This document shows, piece by piece, positions 1-9,953 of a DNA stretch of 35,075 nt. Position 1 is the stretch's first letter; the number at the start of each line of letters is the position of its first letter. This DNA is from Neoechinorhynchus agilis (taxonomy: Eukaryota; Acanthocephala), in contig JBMGUZ010000024.1 in the NCBI GenBank assembly GCA_051530055.1, positions 1-35,075 on the forward strand, read 5' to 3'. The position numbers were made by a program, and so were the translations under genes. The notes below the pieces were generated by a model, which was not told where the DNA came from, searched no databases, and was given only the letters and a program-made list of their open reading frames with translations.

Positions 1-435
1 GATCACGTAGTGACTATTGTCCAACAGTTTATGGATTTTTATATGATAACAACAATTGCTCTAGGATTCGCTCATTCAGTGCATTAACAGAGCATTTCGC
101 GATACCGTCGAGAAAGGCAGAATAAAATAGTTCATCGATTTATACGATCCACTTCAGATTCATTTTAAAGATTAAGTGTTTAATTTCTATGACTTTAAGA
201 GAATTTAAAAACTGAATGAGAATTCGTCGAAATTATCGCCACTGCAAGGGAAGTATAGATTCGATTAGCGTAACCTCTTAAACCTATTAAAAATGTTAGT
301 TCTATACATAAAGTTACGTTTAATTTTCCCTTAAAGTGAACGAGTTCCATCCTTGTCCTTATAAGAATAAAGCATGAGATAATATAAGAAATTGAGCTAC
401 AACCGAACACAGACTTAAAACTGCTCGATCACACG
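1..435. other. Non-coding flank downstream of the minus-strand host gene
   Basis: AT-rich sequence with no convincing coding potential on either strand. It lies 3' of the minus-strand ORF ending at 436 and probably includes that gene's 3' UTR. I see no AATAAA on the minus strand near the stop, so the polyadenylation point is not placed. The only frame of note (195-410, minus) has no recognisable composition or motif. Confidence 0.5.
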
Positions 436-1569
436 TCACTTCTTATTTTTGATGGCCGACGATCTTGTAACCATGCGGTGAACAGACGGCATGGGTGTTT
501 TCCAATTCTTTTTAGAACTGCGACTCTTTGTGGTCAGTACACTGCTTTTGTGTGAGTTTGCCACGCTCCTAAGGCTCCTTCTCATTACAGGTTGTATGTC
601 CTTCACCTCGGCTGTCTTTGTTGCTTTCCTAGATTTCCCAGCTTTTTCGGCAACCTTCGGTCTTGCATTTCCAGTACGTAGCGGTATAGTTTCCTTTGTT
701 TCAGTCTCCTTCTTGGTATGTTCATCGATAACCGCGGAATCTTCATCGGGCTTGGGAATGGGTGAAATAGCACGTTCAACCGAATACTGTTTCCCCTCCT
801 GAGACAACGATTCAGTACCACGCACGGCAACAAGATTGTCCACTTCGTCACTACCTTCATTAAGCAAGTCGCTAAGTTCCTGATCAGCACGTTCGATGAT
901 TTTTCTATTTGCCTCCGTTTCCATCGAGCTGTTACCGGCTCGCAATAATGCCAGGCTGTCATTGTGCGGAAACACACGAACCGAACCACCGTACTCGCTA
1001 CTCTGTACTTCACTTACTCCTTTCACAACACTGTCGTTGGCAGCCACGCATTCGGTTTGTCGCATTTGATTTAGTGTAGCTAATCGACGGAAGCTAGAAA
1101 GCCGTTGAGAATTTCCACCAACAGGTACTGTTGTTGATCGTGTCAGTGAATTTTTGGGAACCATCTCGCTCAGCTCACTAGATAACCGGCGCTTGGGTGT
1201 CGATGTAAGGCCGATACTCATGTGGCGTTTTACCGATAATGGGACATTGTGCACTGCATCATCGCTGAAAGGCATCGGCATTTCTGACTTTGAAATTTCC
1301 TTTAGTTCCTGAAAACTGTCAGCGGAATTACAATTGTTGCAATTCAGTTCAATTATACTTCTATCGAATTCCTGTTTGCTTAATATATGTGAAACGTTTA
1401 AATCAGGAGTGTCGCTAGTTGAGGCCAAAGCCATCACGGCCGTCTCACGGAGGCATTCGTTTGTTTCCGAGACCTTCTCCTTCTCAGGTTCTACAGAACC
1501 AACAGAAACTGCTTTCGACGATGGCCCTGCGATTGAATCGTCTTTTAAAAGGAGTGGTCTTTCGTCCAA
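436..1569 (-). CDS. Ser/Lys-rich protein with basic C-terminal tail; probable 3' exon of the FHA gene
   Basis: About 377 codons, low complexity and rich in Ser, Thr, Glu and Lys. The last 60 residues are strongly basic (RRSLRSV, SRSSKKNWKT, KNKK at the end), as expected for DNA or chromatin binding. Near residue 115 a block reading KRHMSIG, then ELSEMVPKNSL about 16 residues on, faintly resembles the PP1-binding block of Ki-67/RepoMan (RVSFG followed by ELFDENLPPNTPL). The frame opens at a TTG with an in-frame stop just upstream and has no good ATG. I infer that it is an exon reached by splicing, perhaps through an AG acceptor near 1549, rather than a gene of its own. No catalytic domain is visible. 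A standalone lineage-specific nuclear protein is the main alternative. Confidence 0.6.
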   Translation of the reverse strand: MDERPLLLKDDSIAGPSSKAVSVGSVEPEKEKVSETNECLRETAVMALASTSDTPDLNVSHILSKQEFDRSIIELNCNNCNSADSFQELKEISKSEMPMPFSDDAVHNVPLSVKRHMSIGLTSTPKRRLSSELSEMVPKNSLTRSTTVPVGGNSQRLSSFRRLATLNQMRQTECVAANDSVVKGVSEVQSSEYGGSVRVFPHNDSLALLRAGNSSMETEANRKIIERADQELSDLLNEGSDEVDNLVAVRGTESLSQEGKQYSVERAISPIPKPDEDSAVIDEHTKKETETKETIPLRTGNARPKVAEKAGKSRKATKTAEVKDIQPVMRRSLRSVANSHKSSVLTTKSRSSKKNWKTPMPSVHRMVTRSSAIKNKK

Positions 1570-1741
1570 GAAATTGTAAAATTAAATTACGCGGAGATAA
1601 AAACCGGAATCTCGAGGTTGTTTAATACTTATGAACATCAAATAACTTAAAAATAGAAAGTTAATGACGTCGAATAAAACTTCGAAGCAAGAGCTTTAAA
1701 TTAAAGAAGTAATTTTTTATCTAGTATAACATTCGGATATT

Positions 1742-1806
1742 TTATTTTGCCCAACTACTGAGCAGCTCGGGCATATTCATCTTAGGCATTTGAGATCTCG
1801 CTAGTC
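1742..1806 (-). CDS. Possible small exon between the two host ORFs
   Basis: On the minus strand a good acceptor (TTTTGTAAGTGCAG) at 1807-1820 is followed by an open stretch reading LARSQMPKMNMPELLSSWAK and a stop at 1742-1744. AATAAA overlaps that stop. This could be a short alternative terminal exon of the FHA gene. It could also be an internal exon if the GT in CTCAGTAGTT is used as donor, which would splice in phase to the AAAAG acceptor near 1549 of the next ORF. Both are inferences from splice-site reading. Confidence 0.3.
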
Positions 1807-1896
1807 CTGCACTTACAAAAGAACTTTACATACATTTCGTTTTCGCTTCAGATAAAAAGACCTAAATACGGAACCGTCCTATGGCTAAAGACAACT

Positions 1897-2970
1897 TCAG
1901 CGTACATCACACATTGAAGCAATTTCTTCAACCTGGTTGGCAAACCTTAAAATTCCGGAGGGTGTATTCAGTACCCGTTTTTCGATAGGATCATTGCAAG
2001 TGCGCCTTGCTTCTTCGACTGCTTCGATCATGCTTTTCGACATTTTTCGACTGGAGCTTAGAAGAAGTTGATTGATTGTAATGGGTGTGGATTCCGAAAC
2101 CGATTCATCGTTATCGACGGGGCAAGCAGAGACCAGTACTTTTCTAGGGGGAGCATTAAGGACCTTTTCGACAGAATCCGATCGAGGTTGAAACGGGGTA
2201 TCGCTTTCGATTCGATCAACTGAGGATTCAGTCGATTTGCTTTGATGTAGCGACTCTACTGGTAGCTGTGGCTTTGAAGTTGCTCGTTCAACTTCTACCT
2301 CAAGAAGTCCAGATTCGTGAGTGGAATTAAGAAACGAGAGGGGCATTAGATCAAAGGAGTTGAATTTGCTCTCTCTAGGGACATATAAAGGTTCGTTGAT
2401 TGAGACGTGATGAGATATCGTTGGATCACCGAACGAAAGGATTGGTTTTCTTAGATACCTTAATTGAAACCGAGCATTTGAGTTCACGGTGATCAGGTCA
2501 TGCTCATGAAGCACTCGTCCAACATCATCGGTCAACACCTCCTCCCCGTTCACTCTGATGTCAAATTCTTCGGACATTTTGACTAAACGGTAAAAGAACT
2601 GTTGATCAACACCAGGATTGCTGACCGGTGATGTGTTCAAATACTCAAGAATTACACACATTGTGTTGGACAGAGGAGATGGAACGGTTTTAGTGGATAG
2701 GCAAACGTCAGCCGATTGGTCAGATCCAAATACGAACCGGGACTTGATGGGATAGCGTTTGAGTGGAACGTCCGATCGACCGTGGTCATCAAGGTCAACC
2801 AACTCAGCTGAAGTGGCTAAAAGCTTGCCGTCAGATTCCAGGTTGTTGGCCATAGCTTTAATAGCGGTACACAAAGAGTGGCGGTGGGATACCCTAGGCG
2901 AACTGACCATTCTGCCGTGAAATGCACGATGACGAAACTGATGCGTATAATCGCCACAAGGAAACGTCAC
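1897..2970 (-). CDS. FHA-domain protein, Ki-67-like plan
   Basis: A 357-codon frame with an N-terminal forkhead-associated (FHA) domain at about residues 55-175. Its landmarks are the FGSDQSADVCL strand (the usual GR..DI.L), DIRVNGEEVL (the usual NG..V), LHEHDLITV (the usual L..GD.I) and FQLRYL. FHA domains bind phosphothreonine peptides in nuclear and cell-cycle proteins. The rest is Ser-rich and disordered, ending in TPSGILRFANQVEEIA. Met40 (MANNLESDGKLL) is the likeliest start because the FHA core begins shortly after it, although the frame opens further upstream. The usual FHA arginine and the S..H pair are poorly kept, so phosphopeptide binding may be altered. With the basic ORF downstream, the layout (N-terminal FHA, long disordered middle, basic tail) recalls Ki-67-type chromosome surfactants. 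That is inference, not homology shown. Confidence 0.7.
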   Translation of the reverse strand: MTFPCGDYTHQFRHRAFHGRMVSSPRVSHRHSLCTAIKAMANNLESDGKLLATSAELVDLDDHGRSDVPLKRYPIKSRFVFGSDQSADVCLSTKTVPSPLSNTMCVILEYLNTSPVSNPGVDQQFFYRLVKMSEEFDIRVNGEEVLTDDVGRVLHEHDLITVNSNARFQLRYLRKPILSFGDPTISHHVSINEPLYVPRESKFNSFDLMPLSFLNSTHESGLLEVEVERATSKPQLPVESLHQSKSTESSVDRIESDTPFQPRSDSVEKVLNAPPRKVLVSACPVDNDESVSESTPITINQLLLSSSRKMSKSMIEAVEEARRTCNDPIEKRVLNTPSGILRFANQVEEIASMCDVR

Positions 2971-3519
2971 TGGATATCGTCACATAGCGCAAGATGATAA
3001 CTTATTCCAATGATGGTTATAAAATTGTATGAAACGGATCACGCCGCAGGATGAAGAGTGGAACTTTTTCAATAAAAAATTCACCATTTTAAAAATATGT
3101 TAGTTTTGCATTCGGTGTATTTTGGATAAAGGCGATGAACCACATTTCGTAAAGATGTTATTCACGAATTGTTTTCGGTCATGTAAAATAAAGAAAAACA
3201 AGTCTTTATTTAGCAGATGACGTAATAGTCCATCCATCGAAATAAACAGGCATATGCCTATACTCCGCGATCGTGCAGAACATGTTTCCAGGAAGCTGCC
3301 AATAAATTATATTGTGATTGCTTGCATAATTGCCCAAAAACCTTTCCCGATGTCAACGCTACAAAGTAGGCCTTTATGATGCTGCACTATGCGGCTATTT
3401 AAGGAAATAAAAATCGTGGCCAACATCCAATAAGGAGTGTCCAGGCTAGTGAATTTTTCTTCTCAAGCAAATCAATATCCTGCTGACCAATTCCATCGTT
3501 ACTAATCTAGTATCGCATG
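2971..3519. other. Intergenic sequence upstream of the FHA gene
   Basis: AT-rich and non-coding. It must hold the promoter and 5' UTR of the minus-strand FHA gene, but I see no TATA box or initiator clear enough to call. It ends at the 19-bp target-site duplication of the RTE LINE. Confidence 0.4.
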
Positions 3520-5235
3520 TATAGCAAAATGCGATCAACAACAACTTTTTCCGTGCTTTTCCCTTCTATAAAAATTTGCATTAATAATACTTCACACACC
3601 CCTCCGTCCCGTTTCTCTCTCAAATGTCGGTTCCCAGCCACACAATCTTTCCATCGTTTTCTCGGCCTTCCGTGCCTCCTGGTCCCTTCGATTTTCATTT
3701 CCTAGACTTTTCGAATAAATCGATTCGACTCTTCACTTTTCACCATATCGCTCCATTTGATTCTCCGTTTCGCGATAGCTTCCTTTATGTTATCCACCTT
3801 CGCTGAGCCCCGGACCGCATTATTTGGGATCACGTCTTGCCTGGTCACCCCACGCATCCACCTAATCATTTTCATTTCGGGCCCCTGCATTCGCTTGATG
3901 TGATTGGCAGTGGTGTTCCATGTCTCCGCCCTATATAACATGGCTGGTCTCATTATTCTGCCTTTCAAGACCAGAAGTACTTTGCAACCACACAAGATCC
4001 CAGTTAGGCTTTTCCAATTCATCCATCCGTTATTTATTATCGATGAAATCTCGGCGGTGATATTGTTTTACATATCGACACCATAGAGCCGAGGTACTTG
4101 AATTTGTCGGATTTCTGTAGCGCTGTCTCTTGAAAGAAAATGCTTTTAATTCTCACGTAGATTGATTTCTCCCCCTGGAATTTTTAGACCTTGACTTTCC
4201 AGAACTTCCCTTCATTTCTCTAGGTCATTATTGAGATCCTGGGAATGATCTCTGGGGAAGACGATGTCGTCGGCGAAAAGCATGTTCCATGGCGGACCTT
4301 TATTGATCGGTTTGCTGATTTCATCCATAGCGACTACCAACAAATAAGGGATCAAAGCTGAACCTTTATGCAGTCCAATGTTCATCAAGAAGCTATTCGT
4401 ATTACCAACTGACGTCCTTATGTTTACTTTGCTCTGCCTGACATGCCCTGAATCGCTGTGATATAACTCTTGGGGCAGAGTTTTCTTCTAAGACAGTTCC
4501 ATGCCAGTTTCCTAGGGGCAGTGTCATAGGCTTTTTCGAGATCGACGAACACGCTGTGTATTTCCCTTCGTTTTTAATGACATTTTTCATATAACTGGCG
4601 TAACGCAAATACAGCTTCGGTGCTACTTCTGCCGGATATAAATCTTCTCTGCTCCTCTAATATGGACATTTCGCTCCGCAGGCGTTGATCAATTATCCTT
4701 TCGTATAGCTTCATCGTGTGGCTCGACAATTTGATTCCTCGATAGCTTGAACAAGCTCTTATATCTCCTCTCTGTTTGTATATCGGTACCAGCGTGGTCT
4801 GCCTCTATTCGTCTGTCATCTTTCCAGTAGTAAGTATTCGCTGGAAGAGATTTTTTAATAGTGGAACAGCATGAACTTCAAGCACTTTCCAGACCTCTAT
4901 GTGTACTTCGTCTGGGCCCGTCACTTTCCCGTTTTTCATCTTGGAAAGTGCTGTTTTAACTTCGACCCCTGATATTGTGTTGATTAATTCTTCGTTAGGT
5001 TCCTGCTCTTCCACTCCTGCTCCATTTTTACTGTTCAGCAGTTGATCGAAGTATTCTCTGCACCTTTCTTTAACTTCTTTTTCTTCGCTCAAAATGTTCC
5101 CATCCTTGTCCTACACGTGGCATTGTATTATCTTCTTGCAGCTTTGAATAGAAGATCGAATTTGCCTCTTGCTTTCCTATAGCCACAACTTTCTTGGCTC
5201 TTTTTCTCGCCTTATATATTTCCTTATTCCCCTTA
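3507..5235 (-). pseudogene. RTE LINE reverse transcriptase and C-terminal region, decayed
   Basis: Read on the minus strand from 5235. It begins with YKARKRAKKVV and KEVKERCREYFDQLLNS, the usual RTE pre-RT region. RT motifs follow: KMKNGKVTGPDEVHIEVWK (5000-4880), LYERIIDQRLR (about 4700), FVDLEKAYDTAPRK (about 4540) and the catalytic FADD at about 4275. The C-terminal region (4020-3510) keeps RPAMLYRAETW, RWMRGVTRQD and GRPRKRWKDC, a hallmark of RTE and related LINE proteins. About eight frameshifts or stops are spread along it. The last frame runs through the target duplication into host DNA, so the native stop is lost. Confidence 0.88.
3520..3538. repeat. Target-site duplication, 3' side of the RTE LINE
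   Basis: TATAGCAAAATGCGATCAA here recurs at 9679-9697 with one change (G to A at the twelfth base). It directly abuts a CAACAACAAC run, which on the minus strand is a short GTT-rich 3' tail of the kind RTE elements carry. This fixes one end of the insertion. Confidence 0.85.
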
Positions 5236-8200
5236 GATTTTATTTATTTAAGAATAAACATAAACTAAGCTCACAGCAAATCAAGTCTCATGTATCTACG
5301 AGCCTCCCAGATCCATCTCTTTACCATTCGGAACCGTCGCAAGGACACTTGCAGCGTTGCCGCGCTGGATCGCGAGACCTGTGTTTTGCAGGAAGAACGT
5401 TCCTGCTCTTAGGTCTCCGGTTGCGATCCTCATCTTCCTTGAAAGATCCGCCGTAAAGTTCTTGGCCTCAGCACCGAAGGCACTGAGCGTCTCAACGCCG
5501 AAAGGGATGAAGTGATGTGCCCTCAAGAGCTCCGCGTACTTCCCGCGCTTACGTTCCTCTGCGGCAATTGCAGCACCTCCTTCGCGTCTTGAGGAATGTC
5601 TTAGATTGGACAGAGCAAGGGTGTCCACACAAGTAGCGTCCCAGAGAAGGGATTTCCCTTCTCGCTACGGGAACACCGTTAACCCATCCGGTCTTCGATC
5701 GTCGAGTATGCAGAGGTGACTCGGTTCGAGCAGATTCGGTGCGTGTATCGTGTTTAAGGCCCGACTAATAACCGAGTTAATCTCAGCGTGGCGAGCATAC
5801 CTGCCACCGGACTGGCGACAAACGAGACCGTGTCTACCCAAAGAATCCACAAGGGCCCCACAACGACAGTAGTGTGGGACACAAATCGGGAGACCTACTG
5901 TTTCGTCCGACAGTAAATTTCCGATCGAAGGAATCGGAACGGCGTTCAGCCAGGCACCGGATTCCTTCGAGGAGACCGCCAACAATCGAGCTCGGGTCAC
6001 CTCATCACGCGCGTCAGAAAGCATTGAGTTGTGAACTCGCGTGATTAAAGGTTTATCCCAAACTGACTGTCTCTTGCCTCTCAAAGTAACTTCATCGCAC
6101 TGCGTAATGCGACAAAATTCGAAGATCGCCTCTTTAAAATTTTCATCAAGTAAAAACTCTTTTTCGAGCAATTTAGCTACCAACTTTCGGCTGCTCTCAT
6201 AGGAACCTAAAAAGGCCGGAATCGCAACATCGGCTGTTTTACGAATACCCAAACCGCCGGAAGATACAGGCAAGGAAGCTTGTCTCCATGCCTAATCCGA
6301 CAGTTGGATATTTAAAATCCCGTCGAGACACCTCCTTAAATTATCATCAATTTTCGTCAAGGATTGTTGATGTTTGAAGAAGGGCGCTGTACGCAACTTG
6401 TACAGCAACTTCGGAAGGAAAAGGGCACTCTTTATTAAAAATAATGCCTGATGGGATGGAAGTTCCTTCGTACGCTTGCAGAGCAATTCGACTCTCGGCG
6501 CTATTTGGAGGATCTCTTGAGGTATATTTTCATTAAAAACGCAACTACCCAGAAGAGACAGTTGAGTGCGCGAGATCATTTGATGTTAGGTGCTAGCTGC
6601 ACAAAACTATTGTGGATCTCATTTTCGCTAAGCAGCGTTTTCTGCATTCATCACAAACAGCTCACATTTCGAGGTATTAAGCTCAACGCCGAGCTTGGCA
6701 GCTTCCCTCATGACGACCTCCAAATCTCGCAACACCACGGAGGGAGACCCACCGAGTGTTGCATCGTCCAAATACCAAGCATTAAACTTGGATTGGAGCG
6801 AATGAGCGATCGGGTTGACGGCAAGAGAGAAACCGATAGGACCGAGAGGATCACCTTGTTGGACACCTCGTTGAGACCAGATGATACGGTCGTTGAAAAC
6901 AAGAGGAGTCTCAGTCCCATAGACGTTGAGGAAATAATGGTATGCTTCCGGTGCGTAAGTTGCGACAGCTTCTAGAAGCACACTGCGATCAACACAGTTG
7001 AAGGCGTTTCGGAAGTCGCACTTGAGCACAATACAGGACTCTGAACTGTTTGTGACAAAGGAGCGAAGTGCGTGCACGACAGCTTCGGCTCCGCAAGGCG
7101 TACAGCAACCGAGTTGTACCGGGCGGAAAAGTTGCCAAGATCAACTGCAAGACGTTTGCAAAGAATCTTTGCTGCAAGACGCCGAAGTGTCGATCCTATA
7201 GCGATGGGACGAATCCCACCGTCTTTCTTTTTAAGGGCACAGAGTGAAGCGCCGAAGAACAACTGAATTGCGACGGGAGGCAATTCGTCACCAACGAACA
7301 GATCAACGAGGCGTGACAATCCATTCGGAAGGCTCTGAGCGGCTTCACCTACGGAGAAGGACAACATGTCCTTGAGGTGTTGAGGCCTAAGCCCGTCTAG
7401 CTCATGACCGGATCCACTAGCAAAGGAGGATATCGCTGAATTGAGTTCCTTTACAGAGCAGGAAGACTTCGAGGCAGCCGCGAGGCAAGTCGGAATTTTC
7501 GGTGGTTCCGATGGAGGATGTTTTTGGTTCAAGGCTTTGAGAGTTTCCTCGTTAACCTGGGTAAAAACTTCAGAGGAGGAAAGGATGCGAACAGCTCCCC
7601 GGATGTCACCATCCGCAATTTTGGAGGAGGCACGTTCCCCTATGGATCTAGCCGAAAAATTACTGTGTGTTGGTTGTTCTGTAGGTCCGCGATCGACAGA
7701 TCGAATTGCGTCCGAAAAGAGTTGATCGAAGGAAGCGATTCTTTCTTTGATTGAACTGACCAACGACCCCTCCGAACGGTCACCAGCGCGAAGAACCAGC
7801 CTGGGAAAAGCGAAGAGACGTGTCCATGCAATGTCAGACCCGTTTTCTAAGCAATCCCTTAGCAAAGCACCAAATGACTTCGTCATCTGATACCGAGCGC
7901 CCTTTGGGATCCGTTTCAGGACGTTCCTGGGCAGAACGCGCAAGATATCAGGGAATTTCGTGGGAATGACATGAGGCGCTGGGACATTCCGAGGAGGTAG
8001 TGGGTTCGGGATGACTGATCTTGGGGGGCGGGAGGAACCAGAACAGCGGGATCTGAAGGGACCGTGTATCCGAGCTAACAAGGATTTGTTAAGGCAAAAA
8101 TAACCACCGCATGTTCGATACCTCGGCCTGTTGTTGTAAAGCCTTTGCGCCATCATCATTGAACTCGACGTCGTCCAGTTGTCGTGTGATGGGCACAAGG

Positions 8201-8790
8201 TAATCCAACTCAATTAATAACGTCACAGTCGGCACGGCAGAATCCGAGAGGTCAACGCTCGGCTGCATTGTGTAAAGAAAGACCTCAAAAAAGACCGACC
8301 GAGACCACACAACGAATTCTCAGCTAGCTTATCGGTCCGTAAGCAAAGAACGCTGCTGCTAATTCACTAAATTCGATAAAATTTCCTGTGGCGTCAGCCT
8401 CGACACGGCAGAAAGCAATAAAAAACTGCGTCTTAAGAAATTCTTTAGCAGGATCGCTCAGAAGTGGCCGAAATGGATTCAGCGATATCTTAAACCCCAA
8501 ATCGCGTCTTAATAGTTCAAATAAAATCTTCTTTTCGAGAGCGAGTTAGGGCAAGGATTAAAAGGCTGTGCTCAGGCGAACGTCGCAATAGATAGAGCTC
8601 GGACCTTTCCAATTTAGATCGTCTTGATACCCGGTGAGAATTTTGTCCACAAACCTGAGGAGTAGAAAATCTCCAAGAATAACGATCGTTGGAGATTTTT
8701 CCTGCGATTATTGTTTAAATACCTCTATTATTGATATTAAAACTTCTTGGTGACTTGATAGAATTCTAAGACCATGAAGCGAAAATACAC
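5236..8790 (-). mobile_element. RLE-LINE copy 1 (RT plus R2-type restriction-like endonuclease), nested in the RTE
   Basis: A non-LTR retrotransposon inserted into the RTE in the same orientation. Its 3' end is marked by a TAAATAAATAAAA tail (about 5237-5250), beyond which RTE coding resumes. Its 5' end is less certain. RTE endonuclease similarity stops near 8800, and coding for this element starts near 8210, so about 500 bp is either its 5' UTR or unassigned. I could not find a clean target duplication at the junctions. That would fit the roughly 0.4 kb RTE deletion at the site, since LINE integration sometimes deletes target DNA. Confidence 0.8.
5296..8213 (-). pseudogene. RLE-LINE copy 1 polyprotein, broken
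   Basis: Order on the minus strand: a degenerate N-terminal zinc finger (about 8110-8040, ending LLARIHGPFRSRC); a linker with VLPRNVLKRIPKGARYQ; RT with GLRPQHLKDML, LCALKKKDGGIRPIAIG, CDFRNAFNCVDRS, GVQQGDPLGPIGF and catalytic AWYLDDATLGG (7240-6730); a thumb with TQLSLLGSCVF (about 6560); a C-terminal CxC-GRHGLVC knuckle; then the RLE (5860-5540) with YARHAEIN, RRPDGLTVFP, LLWDATCVDT and KRGKYAEL. The order knuckle, RH, PD, D-A-T, K-x2-KY matches the R2 endonuclease. It ends in QRGNAASVLATV. Breaks: a frameshift near 7120, one near 6600, TAG at 6292-6294, and TAG replacing Trp at 5665-5667. Confidence 0.85.
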
Positions 8791-8799
8791 TAAAATTTC

Positions 8800-9460
8800 G
8801 CGCACGTTTCTTCAGGTATAGTTTTTACGTGTTTCACTTCTCTCCATTTTCTTGTGGATATAGGATATAATCGATTTGAGTTTTCCTCTCGCCGCTGCTG
8901 TGAGTCACAAGTTGTCGTTCTTCTTCCTTACAGTAAGTGTTCGGGATCTGAGGTTTATTTGCCAACGCAAAATCCAAAATGCTTTCTCCCTCTGCTTTCG
9001 GGTTCCAAAGCCTCTTCCACCGTGTGCTTGACACCAGCTCGAGTTTTCCGCGCCAACATGACCGCTGAGATCTTCACATATTATACATTTTTCCTCCTTG
9101 ATTTCATGGACCACATCACTCCGGCTTATGGGGCATAACAAGAAACGATCACCAAGCATTGCCCTCCAAGATCTATCCACATCCAAATTATCCTATCATT
9201 TTTCTTATAGAATTCTATGACTCGATCTGCGTGTTTATCATTCGAGACAGTTCCAACTCCATTTCAACCAGAAGGTGAACCATTGTAAAATAGCTTGAAG
9301 CCGTCTCCAAGATCGCGTGTTTTGGCTCTTTTCAATTTCAGCTCCTGGGCAAAAAGACAATTAATCCTCCTTCTCTTCATCATGTGCACTATTTCCATCG
9401 ATTTACACGTCATTGTTCCGACGTTTGAAGATCCAATTCTCAGTTTTCATTCGCGTTTGT
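8800..9460 (-). pseudogene. RTE LINE APE-type endonuclease domain, decayed
   Basis: Minus-strand reading begins LRIGSSNVGTMTCKSMEIV, then MKRRRINCLFAQE (the catalytic Glu of the QE motif), LGDGFKLFYNGSPSG, NGVGTV, DLSGHVGAEN (the usual DFNAHVG), GRGFGTR, GESILDFALANK and KTQIDYILY near 8850. It stops at VKTIPEE about 8800. These are the ordered blocks of the RTE apurinic-like endonuclease, which nicks target DNA for reverse transcription. Several stops and frameshifts are present, and the final SDH block is absent because similarity ends at the nested insertion. Confidence 0.85.
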
Positions 9461-9678
9461 CTTTGTCCATTTGATAATTTATTCACAGAGATCGGACGAG
9501 TTCTCTGCGCGTCGCATACACGGTACGTCCTAATACTTGTTTGTGTGTTCGTTAGACTGCTCACTTTTGGTTTTAATTGGGGTGCAAGGTTTTTTACGGT
9601 CGGATGCCCTTTATGACACCAACCCTCCCCATTTATCCGGACTTGGAACCGGCACCGAGATTAATCGCGGCTGGGTTT

Positions 9679-9697
9679 TATAGCAAAATACGATCAA
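9679..9697. repeat. Target-site duplication, 5' side of the RTE LINE
   Basis: TATAGCAAAATACGATCAA, 18 of 19 bases identical to 3520-3538. It sits exactly at the first base of the RTE leader. Confidence 0.85.
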
Positions 9698-9953
9698 ATC
9701 TGGAATATGGACTTTGACGTATTCTTTTTAACACGAAAAAATCATAACAAAATACAATTTATTAAAATAATACTAAGTTCGGCCAAACTCAAATTCCTTA
9801 AATTGTTCTTTTACAATCCCAATTTGGTTACTCTGGATTCGGAATTTCAAATGGAAGAGAATGGTTAGTGAACTGGTCAGTTAGCGTTACCTGAATTTTC
9901 CTTTCCAGATCGAGAGCTTTATTTCCTTAGACGGTCGCTATATTAAGTCAATT
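9698..9953. other. AT-rich spacer before RLE-LINE copy 2
   Basis: No coding frame. It probably combines host flank with the 5' UTR of the following element. I found no boundary or target duplication. Confidence 0.4.

Larger units (their letters stand above)
3539..9678 (-). mobile_element. RTE-clade LINE, near full length, split by a nested RLE-LINE
   Basis: On the minus strand the element starts at 9678 with AAACCCAGCCGCGATTAATC. It then has a leader containing GGATAAATGGGGAGGGTTG and AAGGGCATCCGACCGTAAAA, both widespread in animal RTE elements. The APE endonuclease follows (about 9460-8800), then the RLE-LINE insertion (about 8790-5240), then the reverse transcriptase and C-terminal region (5235-3540). 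A 19-bp target duplication flanks the whole. Removing the insertion leaves about 2.6 kb against roughly 3 kb for a complete RTE. The stretch between the end of the endonuclease and the start of the RT (about 0.4 kb) is missing at the junction. Many frameshifts and stops make it inactive. Confidence 0.9.

Noticed and set aside
195-410. 71-codon minus-strand frame downstream of the host gene
   Set aside because: AT-rich composition, no motif, no support from neighbours.
9413-9616. Plus-strand frame rich in Phe, Leu and Val resembling a membrane peptide
   Set aside because: It is antisense to the RTE leader and endonuclease start, which explain the sequence.
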